Made by a program: the position numbers and the translations under genes. Shown here one piece after another: positions 54,723 through 63,988 of a DNA stretch of 64,000 nucleotides. This DNA is from Ch128b sp964527925 (GTDB taxonomy: Bacteria > Bacteroidota > Ignavibacteria > Ch128b), in assembly GCA_964527925.1 (NCBI GenBank), contig CAZGQO010000008.1, forward strand, positions 56,943 to 120,942. Direction: 5' to 3'. Position 1 is the stretch's first letter. Every line of letters starts with the position of its first letter. Under the pieces are notes generated by a model. It searched no databases. It had not been told where the DNA came from and saw nothing but the letters and a program-made list of their open reading frames with translations.

Positions 54723-55594
54723 TTCAACAATTCGAATATATCGCACCAAAAAGTTTGAACACTTTATTAAAACTTCTTGATAAAAAAAGAATTGGGACAA
54801 AAATTCTTGCAGGCGGGACAGATATTCTGCCAGGTTTTCATATCGAATCGAGAAGATTTCAGGATATTGATCTTCTGGTTGATATCAAAAAAATTGAGTC
54901 GCTTAAAAAGATTATTGAAAGAAAAGAATTTGTTGAAATTGGTGCGGCTTTAACTTTTTCAGATTTAATTGAAAGTGAAATCGTACGAAAAAATTTTCCA
55001 CTTCTCGTAAGCGCTGCTGAAAGAGTTGGAAGTGTTCAAATCAGAAATAGAGCAACTGTCGTTGGAAATTTCGTGAACAATGCACCTTGTGCTGACAGCG
55101 TTCCACCATTACTTGTTTATAATGCTTTAATTGAATTGCGTTCATTAAATAAAAAGCGGGTAATTCCTCTCGAAAAATTTTTGTTCAAACCTTATTCGAC
55201 TGCCATCAAGAAAAACGAAATCGTGACCAGAATTCTAATACCAAAACTGAATTCAAATTTCAGGGGTGAGTTTTATAAACTTGGCAGAAGAAGCGCTGTG
55301 GCGATCAGCCGAATTTCACTGGCAGTTTTGATTTCATTAAAAGATGGTTTCATAGATGAATTACGAATCGCAAGCGGTGCAATCACTCCGATTGGCGTTC
55401 GCCTTCACAAAATTGAAGAATATGCAAAAGGTAAAACAGCTAATGAAGATACATTTAAAGAAATTTTAAGAATGGTGGGCGAAGAAGTTTTAAATATCAC
55501 TGGTTTGAGATGGTCTTCTGAATACAAAATTCCAGTTGTGCAGCAATTATTATATCAATTACTAATTCGGTTGAGTGAAAATGAGAAAAAGTAA
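54719..55594 (+). CDS. FAD-binding subunit of xanthine dehydrogenase family
   Basis: The 291-residue subunit has the PCMH-type FAD-binding loops ILAGGTDILPGF and GSVQIRNRATVVGNFVNNAP, and a C-terminal CO-dehydrogenase flavoprotein domain. It carries electrons from the 2Fe-2S centres to the final acceptor. ATGA overlap with the large subunit and a 14-base overlap with the iron-sulfur subunit show tight translational coupling of all three. Confidence 0.93.
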   Translation: MIQQFEYIAPKSLNTLLKLLDKKRIGTKILAGGTDILPGFHIESRRFQDIDLLVDIKKIESLKKIIERKEFVEIGAALTFSDLIESEIVRKNFPLLVSAAERVGSVQIRNRATVVGNFVNNAPCADSVPPLLVYNALIELRSLNKKRVIPLEKFLFKPYSTAIKKNEIVTRILIPKLNSNFRGEFYKLGRRSAVAISRISLAVLISLKDGFIDELRIASGAITPIGVRLHKIEEYAKGKTANEDTFKEILRMVGEEVLNITGLRWSSEYKIPVVQQLLYQLLIRLSENEKK

Positions 55595-56063
55595 ATCACT
55601 GGTTAAAATAAAATTTAAATTGAATGGAAAACTTATTGAGGTAAAAACAAGTCCCAATAGAAGACTTCTGGATTTATTGCGAGATGATTTAAATCTAACC
55701 GGCACAAAAGAAGGCTGCTCAATTGGTGAATGTGGTGCCTGTACTGTTATTATGAATGGTAAAGCTGTGAATTCCTGTCTTGTTCTGGCTCCTGAAATAA
55801 ACGATGCAGAAGTGATTACAATTGAAGGAATTTCTCAAAATGGAAATTTGCATTCGTTGCAAGAAAATTTCTTAAAACATGGTGCTGTTCAATGCGGATT
55901 CTGCACACCGGGAATGATTCTCTCAGCTTATGCATTGCTTCAAAAATATCCACAACCTGATGAGGAAATGATCAAAGAAGCAATAACTGGGAATCTTTGT
56001 CGTTGTACTGGATATAAACAAATTATTGAAGCGATTAAGGAAAGTGTTTATGATCATGAATAA
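55581..56063 (+). CDS. 2Fe-2S subunit of xanthine dehydrogenase family
   Basis: The 160-residue subunit has an N-terminal plant-ferredoxin-type cluster with Cys46, Cys51, Cys54 and Cys66 (GCSIGECGACTVIMNG), and a C-terminal four-helix cluster with Cys105, Cys108, Cys140 and Cys142 (CGFCTPGM, NLCRCTGY). This is the standard two-cluster small subunit. The ATG at 55581 is preferred over GTG at 55575. It ends the operon; no XdhC-type maturation gene follows within the window. Confidence 0.93.
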   Translation: MRKSKSLVKIKFKLNGKLIEVKTSPNRRLLDLLRDDLNLTGTKEGCSIGECGACTVIMNGKAVNSCLVLAPEINDAEVITIEGISQNGNLHSLQENFLKHGAVQCGFCTPGMILSAYALLQKYPQPDEEMIKEAITGNLCRCTGYKQIIEAIKESVYDHE

Positions 56064-56191
56064 AAAAGTTTAGACAACTACATTCTGATTATTTTTATCA
56101 TTCAGGGATCAATCACAATTATTCTATCCTTTTATTGAAAATACTCCAAATTATCTTTAATTTAATCTAAAATTTGAAGGAAATAATTACG

Positions 56192-57082
56192 ATGCGAAAA
56201 TTTATAACCGCTTTCTTCTTTGCCGCTACATTTGTTTTAACATCCACAATTTATTCTCAACGATTTCCCTCAGGATTTGAAATTTTTGAAAAAACAAAAA
56301 ATGCAGTAGCAATAATCAATGTTTATGACGAAAACAGAAATTTAATGAGAATTGGTGCTGGATTTACTTACACACCAGATGGACAAATTGTTACTACTTA
56401 TAATCTTGTCAGCAATGGAACTTATGTGAAAATCAAAGTTAATGATCAAGAATTTGTCCCGCTTGCAATCTATAAAATAGATAAACGGCGTGATGTAATT
56501 GTTTATAAAGTTGATGGAAATAATCTGCCATTTCTTAGCGTTGCTAATTCAGATAATGTGAAAGTAGGTGATAGAATTTTTACAATTGGAAATCCCAAAG
56601 GATTTGAAAGATCTTTTTCTGAAGGATTGATAAGTGCAAAAAGAGATTTTGGTGCCGGCAAAGTTTATTTCCAGTTTACTGGTCCAACAACCGAAGGCAT
56701 GGAAGGAAGCCCGCTTTTGAATGAAAATGGTGAAGTAATTGGAATTATTTCATCCAGATCTTATATGGAAAAAGATTTGAACTTTGCCATTCAGATAAAC
56801 AGTATTAAAGAAATTCTTGAGTCAACAGAAGTAAAAAATTATTCAGTCCCAAATTTCTTTGTTTATGAGAAACCTTTGACAAATTTCAATCTTGGACTTT
56901 CTTATGAAAGCATGGGCAATCATGCAACAGCTATCTGGTATTATTTAAAATCATTAAAAGATGAAGTTACACCAGAAACATATCGTCGACTTGCTTACTG
57001 TCACGAGCAGCTTGGCAACTTCAAAATTGCTGAAAGTTATTACCGAAAAGCAAAAGAACTTGAAGAGAGTAGTAACAAATAA
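56192..57082 (+). CDS. Secreted trypsin-fold (HtrA-like) protein with degenerate catalytic triad and TPR tail
   Basis: The 296-residue protein has a signal peptide (MRKFITAFFFAATFVLTSTI) and a DegP-like protease domain (about 30-215). The residue at the catalytic His position is Asn71 (TTYNLVSNG instead of TNYHVV). Asp101 is kept in DKRRDVIVYKV. The GNSGGP serine site reads GMEGSP, with Glu171 in place of Ser. The domain is thus probably not a protease. Residues about 230-290 form about two TPR-like helical repeats (LGLSYESMGNHATAIWYYLK, AYCHEQLGNFKIAESYYRK). A scaffold or binding role in the periplasm is inferred. ATG 56192 is chosen for AAGGA upstream. Confidence 0.75.
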   Translation: MRKFITAFFFAATFVLTSTIYSQRFPSGFEIFEKTKNAVAIINVYDENRNLMRIGAGFTYTPDGQIVTTYNLVSNGTYVKIKVNDQEFVPLAIYKIDKRRDVIVYKVDGNNLPFLSVANSDNVKVGDRIFTIGNPKGFERSFSEGLISAKRDFGAGKVYFQFTGPTTEGMEGSPLLNENGEVIGIISSRSYMEKDLNFAIQINSIKEILESTEVKNYSVPNFFVYEKPLTNFNLGLSYESMGNHATAIWYYLKSLKDEVTPETYRRLAYCHEQLGNFKIAESYYRKAKELEESSNK

Positions 57083-57229
57083 ATTTGACTCTGAATTAAA
57101 AACTTAAAAAGTGTTTCTCAAAGAAAGTTAGTGTTGAAGCGTGTTAATTTTGATTGAATTAAAATTCTTGCGGGGTACAAATAATTATTTGAAATTTTCT
57201 AAAATTTCACTTACAAATTTTCTAAAATT

Positions 57230-58471
57230 ATGGACACAATAATTATTTTTATTCTTGGACTGGTTATTGGTGCTTCTATCACGGCACTCTTTTTTATTCT
57301 CCGAAAAAAAGATATGTACAACATTGCATCGACTGTTTTAACCATCTCTGAAGAACAAAAAGAAAAAGAACGGCAACAATTAATCGACTATCTGAAAAAT
57401 TCTTTTGCCAATCTTTCCTTTGAGGCATTGAATAAAAGCACTGAACAATTCTTATCTCTGGCTAATCAAACTCTGTCAAAACAACTTCAGAGTGGAACGC
57501 TAACACTTGAAGAGAAGAAAAAACTTATTGATCAAACTTTCCAGTCGATGCAGGATGAATTAAATAAAGTTCAAACTCTGATTAAGGAACTTGAGAGAGA
57601 TAGAGTTGAAAAATTTGGAATGCTTGCGCAAAAAATTACGGAGTCACAAAAAACAATTCAGCAGTTAAACGAAACAACAAGTAAACTCACTACTGCACTG
57701 GCAAGTTCAAAAATTCGTGGTCAGTGGGGAGAACGAATGGCTGATGATATTCTGAGACTCAGTGGTTTGAAGGAAGGTGTAAATTATTTCAAGCAAAGAT
57801 CAATTCAATCTGCAAACACTCGACCTGATTATACTTTCATTCTTCCAAAAGAATTGCGTGTAAATATGGATGTGAAATTCCCGTTTGATAATTACTACAC
57901 CTATCAAAATGCAAACAGTGAAAATGAAAAAGAAACTTACAAACAAAATTTTCTCAAAGATGTTAGAAATCGAATCAAAGAAGTATCTTCACGTGATTAT
58001 ATCAATCCTCAAGAAAACACGGTCGACTATGTAATAATTTTCATTCCAAATGAGCAGGTTTATGCTTTCATAATGGAGAACGATCCTAAAATTATGGACG
58101 ATGCACTGAGTCAAAAAGTTATACTTTGTTCACCAATAACTTTGTATGCGATTCTTGCAATCATTCGTCAGGCAGTAGATAATTTTAATCTCGAAAAGAA
58201 AGCGTCAAAGATAATTGAACTAATGAGTGTGTTTTATAAACAATGGAATGAATTCTTAAAATCACTTGAAACTATGGGCAAGAAAATAGAAGATGCGAAA
58301 AAAGAATTTGAAAGATTAACAACGACACGAAAAAATCAACTCGAAAAACCTCTTCGTAAAATCGAAGAACTAAGAAAAGAAACTAATTTGATTAATGCAC
58401 CAGAAACAACTGCAGATTTAAATAATGAATTTAGTTCAGATTTAAATATGAATGATGCTGAAAATGAGTAA
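57230..58471 (+). CDS. rmuC: DNA recombination protein RmuC
   Basis: The 413-residue protein has an N-terminal membrane helix (about 4-24), a long coiled coil (about 35-150), and the RmuC nuclease-like core: RGQWGERMADDILRLSGL, RPDYTFILPKELRVNMDVKF and VDYVIIFIPNEQVYAFI. The Asp and the Lys in NMDVKFPFD fit a PD-(D/E)XK-like site. A second coiled coil follows. RmuC limits inversions at short inverted repeats. It overlaps the downstream histidine kinase gene by 20 bases. Confidence 0.93.
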   Translation: MDTIIIFILGLVIGASITALFFILRKKDMYNIASTVLTISEEQKEKERQQLIDYLKNSFANLSFEALNKSTEQFLSLANQTLSKQLQSGTLTLEEKKKLIDQTFQSMQDELNKVQTLIKELERDRVEKFGMLAQKITESQKTIQQLNETTSKLTTALASSKIRGQWGERMADDILRLSGLKEGVNYFKQRSIQSANTRPDYTFILPKELRVNMDVKFPFDNYYTYQNANSENEKETYKQNFLKDVRNRIKEVSSRDYINPQENTVDYVIIFIPNEQVYAFIMENDPKIMDDALSQKVILCSPITLYAILAIIRQAVDNFNLEKKASKIIELMSVFYKQWNEFLKSLETMGKKIEDAKKEFERLTTTRKNQLEKPLRKIEELRKETNLINAPETTADLNNEFSSDLNMNDAENE

Positions 58472-61079
58472 TAAGTCAAAAAATAATTGTGAACTAATTT
58501 CATCTTTAAATAATATCAATATTAAATTACTCGATTTACCCTTCCCTTTTTTACTTATCAAACGAGATAAGTTCAGCAGATATGTTCTTGCTGGATTTAA
58601 TGAACTTGCTCAAGAAATTTTTGCTGTTCCACTTAGTCGATTGATTAACAAAGAAATTAGATTGATCTGGCCAAGAGATTCGTGGGATGCATTTCGGAAA
58701 GGAATTGTTAAAGCGGTGCGTAAAAATGAAGTTAAAGATGTTGAATCCGTCGTAATTGAAAAAGACGGCAAAGAAAAAAGCTACAGCATAAAAGTTTGGT
58801 CTGTAGATTCTGATGTTGCCTGTTGTGTTTTCTATGAGACGATTGACAAAATGTATTTTACTAAATCGGTTCTTGACGAAAGATTGAAGTACGAAGAACT
58901 TTTCAAACATACTCCAGTAATGATGCTAAATATCGGACTTGATGGAAAAATTTTTGATGCAAATTTTAACTGGATTCAAAAAACTGGTTACAATCGGAAT
59001 GAATTAATTGGAAACTATATTCAGGAGTTTTTGATTTTAGATTTGGAAGATCAAAAAAAATTTAATGAGTTGATAATTAATAATGACCTGAAAAACTTTC
59101 CCGCTCAGTTAAAAAAGAAAAATGGTGAATTTATCTCTGCTATTATTACTGCAAGACCTCTTTTTGATATTAATGGAAAATTCATTCGCTGTTATTTTGT
59201 TGCCCACGATGTTAGTGAATTAAGAGAAATTAAAGAAGAATACGAAAACACTGAAAAACTTTTGAAAATTTTACTGGATAATTCCAATGCGGCTATTTTG
59301 ATATTTTCTTTTAATCGTGGAATAATTGAGTGTAATCAAAAAGCAATCGATCTTTTTCATTTACAAGGATTAAATCTTCAGGGTAAGAATCTTTCTGATC
59401 TTGATCTTTTCAAAAATCTTAAGTTAAACGGAAATGTAACATCAATAGAAAAAATCGTCGAACAGGGAATAGATAGATTCGAATTCTCTCGTAGAACAGA
59501 CGAAGGAGAAAAATATTTTGAAGTTGCATTAACAGGAGTTACAATTAAAAATGAACCACTCTTAATTATTTTTATCACAGATAAATCTACTGAAAGAAAA
59601 AAAGACGAAATTATAAAAGAATCAGAAGGTAAGTTTCAGACGCTGTTCCAGGAATCAAATGATGCATTAAAGTTACTTGACGAAAACGGCAGAGTCTTGA
59701 TGATGAATAAAAAGGCGAGTGAAATTTTCGGTAAGTTCATTGATGAAAACGGATTTATAAAATTAAAGTCGAAAGTTTTTGATTACAATGCATCACTTAA
59801 AAAATTCATTAACTCCGATGAAACAATAAATCAAATCGAATACAAATTGAATACAGGATCAAGTCTTAAAATTTTCGACGAAAGAAATGTAAAAGTTAAT
59901 TTATCTTCAGGCGAAAAAATCATTCTTTCCACTGCTCGAGATATTACAAACGAAAAAACAGCTCTTGATGAACTTCAAAAACGAGAACAACGATTAAAAA
60001 ATTTAAACGATACGAAGAATAGATTAATTTACATTCTTTCTCACGATTTACGTGCACCAACGGCAAGTATAATTGGAATGATGAATGCAATTCTCGAAGA
60101 ACCACAAATTGATCAACAGGATTTAATTAATTATCTAAACCTTATAAAAAGCAGCGCTTCTTATCAGCTTGACTTAATCAATAATTTACTCGATTGGTCG
60201 TTGCTTGAATCAGGAAGATTCAACTATTCGCTTGAACCCAAAAATTTAAGATATGCAATTTACCACTCATTGAATTCAATTCGGGGTTTATTGAGCAAAA
60301 AGAACATTACACTGGATGTGAAAGTAGATTCTGAAATTGTTTTAGTTGATCTTAATCTTTTCAATCGTATTTTAATAAATCTTGTTTCGAATGCAATAAA
60401 GTTCAGCTATCCAAAAAGTAAAATCTGGATTCGAACAAAACCTATTAGCAAAAATAGAATTCAAATTTCAGTAAAAGATTCAGGAATTGGAATTGATAAA
60501 GAAGTACTGAATAAATTATTTACATTCAAGGAAAAAGTCAGTAGAATTGGTACATCAGGTGAAAGAGGAACCGGTCTTGGACTTTCTTTATGTAAAGATA
60601 TGGTGCAAATTCTTGGTGGAAAATTGACCGTTAAAAGTCTGGTTTCAAAATCAGGTAAGAATTCATCAGGAACTGAAGTATTATTTGATGTCAGGATTGT
60701 TGAACCCAAAATTTTTGTTTCGAAAAAATTATCTGAAATTAAAAAGAAAGATTTGCTTCAGAAGCCATTTCAAGATTTTAAACTAATTCAGAATGATTTT
60801 GAGAAATATTTATCCAGACTAATTGAGGATTATCACTTCCTTATTGTCATAGATGAAAAAGAATTTGATGAGAAATACATCGGAAAAATTCTTGAGTATT
60901 ATAGAACTTCAAAGAATATCATTATCGTTGGTGATAACCGTAAAGATAAACTCGATGGATTGAAGAAAATTAAATCAGAGGATATTGTTAACTCACTTCA
61001 GAATGAATTATATAAGATAAAATTCGAACTTGATCAACAACAAAGAATTGCATCAGATTTGAAGAAAATCTGGGAATGA
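58452..61079 (+). CDS. PAS sensor histidine kinase with extra C-terminal domain
   Basis: The 875-residue protein has PAS domains at about 20-130, 150-270, 275-390 and 395-505. A HisKA domain follows with His531 in ILSHDLRAPTAS, then an HATPase domain with SNAIKFSY, DSGIGID and GTGLGLSLCKD. After residue 755 comes an extra 115-residue domain with two hydrophobic strands (HFLIVIDEKEF and KNIIIVGDN) that resembles the back half of a receiver but lacks a clear phospho-Asp site. There is no membrane helix. It starts inside the end of rmuC (ATG 58452, 58455 or 58464). No response regulator gene is adjacent. Confidence 0.88.
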   Translation: MMLKMSNKSKNNCELISSLNNINIKLLDLPFPFLLIKRDKFSRYVLAGFNELAQEIFAVPLSRLINKEIRLIWPRDSWDAFRKGIVKAVRKNEVKDVESVVIEKDGKEKSYSIKVWSVDSDVACCVFYETIDKMYFTKSVLDERLKYEELFKHTPVMMLNIGLDGKIFDANFNWIQKTGYNRNELIGNYIQEFLILDLEDQKKFNELIINNDLKNFPAQLKKKNGEFISAIITARPLFDINGKFIRCYFVAHDVSELREIKEEYENTEKLLKILLDNSNAAILIFSFNRGIIECNQKAIDLFHLQGLNLQGKNLSDLDLFKNLKLNGNVTSIEKIVEQGIDRFEFSRRTDEGEKYFEVALTGVTIKNEPLLIIFITDKSTERKKDEIIKESEGKFQTLFQESNDALKLLDENGRVLMMNKKASEIFGKFIDENGFIKLKSKVFDYNASLKKFINSDETINQIEYKLNTGSSLKIFDERNVKVNLSSGEKIILSTARDITNEKTALDELQKREQRLKNLNDTKNRLIYILSHDLRAPTASIIGMMNAILEEPQIDQQDLINYLNLIKSSASYQLDLINNLLDWSLLESGRFNYSLEPKNLRYAIYHSLNSIRGLLSKKNITLDVKVDSEIVLVDLNLFNRILINLVSNAIKFSYPKSKIWIRTKPISKNRIQISVKDSGIGIDKEVLNKLFTFKEKVSRIGTSGERGTGLGLSLCKDMVQILGGKLTVKSLVSKSGKNSSGTEVLFDVRIVEPKIFVSKKLSEIKKKDLLQKPFQDFKLIQNDFEKYLSRLIEDYHFLIVIDEKEFDEKYIGKILEYYRTSKNIIIVGDNRKDKLDGLKKIKSEDIVNSLQNELYKIKFELDQQQRIASDLKKIWE

Positions 61080-61184
61080 AGTGAAGAGTGTTTTTCGAAT
61101 TAATCTGTTCTAAATTTTTTGTTTGTTTTTGACTCAATTATTTTTAATTAACGAGAATCAGTTAATCACAAAATTTTGAATTAT

Positions 61185-62195
61185 ATGAACGATAGAATTA
61201 AACAACGCAGACATTTTATTCCACGATTAAAAAGAAGTCTTGCAACTTTACCTGAAAAAAAGGGACGAAGAGTTTCAATTGTTATACCTGCTTATAATGA
61301 AAAAGATAGTTTATATCCGCTTTCACTTGAACTAAAAAAAGTTTTCAATGAATTAAAGGATTATGAATTTGAAGTTATTGTTGTTGATGATGGAAGTACT
61401 GATAATTCATTAAGAGTCCTGAATGAAATCAGAAAAGAAGATCAACGATTTAAGATAATTTCATTTCAAAAGAATTACGGTAAATCGGCAGCACTTTCAG
61501 TTGGTTTCAGATATGCCACAGGCGATTTGATAATCACAATGGATGCTGATTTACAGGACGATCCAAACGAAATTCCTAACTTGATTAAAAAGATTGATGA
61601 AGGTTATGATCTGGTTTCTGGCTGGAAAAAAGTTCGATTTGATCCTTTCATCAAAAAATATTCATCCCGTTTATTCAATTTTGTGACTTCACTATTGACA
61701 GGCATAAAAATTCATGATTTCAATTGCGGATTAAAAATTTATCGTAAAGAAGTCACTCAGGCAATCAAAGTTTATGGTGAAATGCATCGTTACTTGCCTG
61801 TGCTGGCACATTGGAAAGGTTTTCGTGTTGGTGAAATTGTTGTCAAACATCATCCTCGCAGATATGGGAGAACAAAATTTGGTGCAAGCAGATTTTTGAA
61901 AGGTTTTCTTGATTTGATCACCATTCTTTTCACCACAAGATATTTAACAAGACCGCTTCATTTTTTTGGAACGATTGGATTCTTACTTTTTCTGACTGGT
62001 TTCGTGATTGATCTTTATCTTGCCATCGAATGGGCTTTCTATGGAAAATATTTAACAAATCGTCCTATGCTCTGGCTTGGAATTCTTTTAATCTTGCTTG
62101 GCTTTCAAACTTTAGCTATTGGTTTGATTGGCGAGATGATAACTCATCATGCCCAGAAAGATGATGAATATCATATCAAATCACTAAAAATCTAA
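61185..62195 (+). CDS. Glycosyltransferase family 2, polyprenyl-phosphate glycosyltransferase type
   Basis: The 336-residue protein has a GT2 domain of the dolichyl-phosphate-mannose synthase/GtrB group: VSIVIPAYNEKDSLYPL, VIVVDDGSTDNS, the MDADLQDDPNEIP metal site, and HHPRRYGRTKFGASRF. Two C-terminal membrane helices follow (about 250-320). It would move a sugar from a nucleotide donor to undecaprenyl phosphate at the inner membrane. The next gene, a GT39-like enzyme, uses such lipid-linked sugars, so the two probably work in sequence. ATG 61185 is chosen over TTG 61176. Confidence 0.92.
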   Translation: MNDRIKQRRHFIPRLKRSLATLPEKKGRRVSIVIPAYNEKDSLYPLSLELKKVFNELKDYEFEVIVVDDGSTDNSLRVLNEIRKEDQRFKIISFQKNYGKSAALSVGFRYATGDLIITMDADLQDDPNEIPNLIKKIDEGYDLVSGWKKVRFDPFIKKYSSRLFNFVTSLLTGIKIHDFNCGLKIYRKEVTQAIKVYGEMHRYLPVLAHWKGFRVGEIVVKHHPRRYGRTKFGASRFLKGFLDLITILFTTRYLTRPLHFFGTIGFLLFLTGFVIDLYLAIEWAFYGKYLTNRPMLWLGILLILLGFQTLAIGLIGEMITHHAQKDDEYHIKSLKI

Positions 62196-62209
62196 TCTTA
62201 TTTTTCTAA

Positions 62210-63838
62210 ATGAAATCGAGATTGAAAGCGAAAGAGAAGAAGAAAGTCTCGAAAAAAGAAAAAAGTATATCAGGATTTTTCCCAATAAATGATGGGAAAA
62301 AAATAAAATTAATTCCACTCATTACAATTGGAACTTATTTTTTGCTGATTCTTTACTTCGCATTAACATATCATAAAATTGGCGATTATGGAGTCGAGAC
62401 AGATTTTTATGAAGGCATGGTCTACGAAGCGAAAGAATTTTTGAAAGGGAATTTAATAATTGAAGGTTACAAAGGTCCACTTTATCCAATTGTACTTGGG
62501 ATACTTGGATTTTTATTTGGTAATTTCTTTACGATTGGAGTTTTGATTTGCGTTATCTCTGCTGCTGTTTTCCTTCATTTTTCTTTCAAGACTCTGGAGA
62601 AGATTTTTGATTTCGATGTTGCTCTGGGAAGTATTCTGCTAATTTTGACAAATGCAATTTTCATTCAGTATTCATATTCAGCAGGTACTGATTTATTTTT
62701 CTGTGCACTTGCAATTACTTCAATTTACTTTCTTGTAAAAGGCGATTACTTAAAAACTTCTTACATATTTCTTTCGGGATTCTTTGCATCCCTTGCATTT
62801 TTATCGAGAACAAATGGATTGTTTTTGCCAGCTGCTGCTTTCATTAGTTTTGTGATTTTTAAATTTTCATCAAGAAAGTATCCAGTGTTAATTAAACATT
62901 CATTGATTTATTTAGCTGGCTTTGCTTTGCTGAATATTCCCTGGTCGATTTACAAATACATCAAGACAGGTGATTTTTTCTATGATAGAAATTTTACCAA
63001 CACAGCTTGGGAATTATACGGCAAAGGAAAGATGAGCTGGGATTACTGGCAATCAGTCGAATCATTAAAATTTAAATCATTTAGTGATGTAATATTTAGA
63101 GATCCAATTTATTTTGTTCAAGAAATTTTAATAAAAAACTTTCATGAAAATTTCATTTCTGATCTTGAGAAACTCCTTTCTCTTCCATTTGCGATTGCAT
63201 TAGTAATTGGAATTATCTTTTTGTTCAGAAGAAAATATCTTAAGAATCAAGCTTTCTTCTTTGTGAATATCTTTTTTGCATTTGTAGTTCTTCTTCCTGC
63301 ATTTTACAGCGAAAGATTTTCGTTATTTCTTCTGGTTGGATATTCGGCAATTGTAATGTTATTCTTAACTCACTCATCAATTAGACATCTTAAATTTGGT
63401 TCAATTGAATTAGGACAGGTTTTGTTTGTCGTGATTTTTCTATGGTCGATGGTGGAAGGAATCAAATATAATTCAAAACAAATTAACATTGGTCCACAGG
63501 AAATTCTTGCAATTTCAGAACGGGTTCCCGATTCAATTAAAACTGAAAATAATCTTGTTGTCGCTCGAAAACCACATGTTGCATATTACTTAAATATGCG
63601 CTACTGGAAATTTCCATATGTAACAACTTACGATAGCCTGATCAATTGGATGAAATCTATTAATGCAAACTATTTCTTTGTCAGTGCTTTCGAAGTTAAT
63701 TCACTGCTTTCTTATACAAAGAATAGAACCGAACAGGAAAAGTTTTATTCCTTAATTGATCCACAAATTCCGAAAAATGAATTTGAGGTTGTTACTTATA
63801 CATTTGATCCGCCAGCAGTTCTTTATAGATTGAAATAG
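62210..63838 (+). CDS. Glycosyltransferase family 39-like (PMT/ArnT-type) membrane protein
   Basis: The 542-residue protein has a Lys-rich cytoplasmic N-terminus (about 1-30), then about eleven membrane helices, and a short periplasmic C-terminal domain. The first periplasmic loop carries acidic residues (ETDFYEGMVYEAKEFLKG) and YKGPLYPI, matching the GT-C layout in which an Asp or Glu near the first loop is catalytic. Such enzymes use polyprenyl-phosphate sugars to glycosylate lipids or proteins outside the membrane. It starts 14 bases after the GT2 gene, its likely donor-making partner. The acceptor is unknown. Confidence 0.8.
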   Translation: MKSRLKAKEKKKVSKKEKSISGFFPINDGKKIKLIPLITIGTYFLLILYFALTYHKIGDYGVETDFYEGMVYEAKEFLKGNLIIEGYKGPLYPIVLGILGFLFGNFFTIGVLICVISAAVFLHFSFKTLEKIFDFDVALGSILLILTNAIFIQYSYSAGTDLFFCALAITSIYFLVKGDYLKTSYIFLSGFFASLAFLSRTNGLFLPAAAFISFVIFKFSSRKYPVLIKHSLIYLAGFALLNIPWSIYKYIKTGDFFYDRNFTNTAWELYGKGKMSWDYWQSVESLKFKSFSDVIFRDPIYFVQEILIKNFHENFISDLEKLLSLPFAIALVIGIIFLFRRKYLKNQAFFFVNIFFAFVVLLPAFYSERFSLFLLVGYSAIVMLFLTHSSIRHLKFGSIELGQVLFVVIFLWSMVEGIKYNSKQINIGPQEILAISERVPDSIKTENNLVVARKPHVAYYLNMRYWKFPYVTTYDSLINWMKSINANYFFVSAFEVNSLLSYTKNRTEQEKFYSLIDPQIPKNEFEVVTYTFDPPAVLYRLK

Positions 63839-63988
63839 ATTATCAAATAAGTAACCAAGAATTCATCTCACCTTAACAGATTCATTTTTATATTGGAGTT
63901 TTCCTGAGAAAAGTGACTTTGTCCTATTATCTTTTTTGATATTTTATTTGAATACATTCGTGAGAAGGTAACATTTAAAATAACGAGA

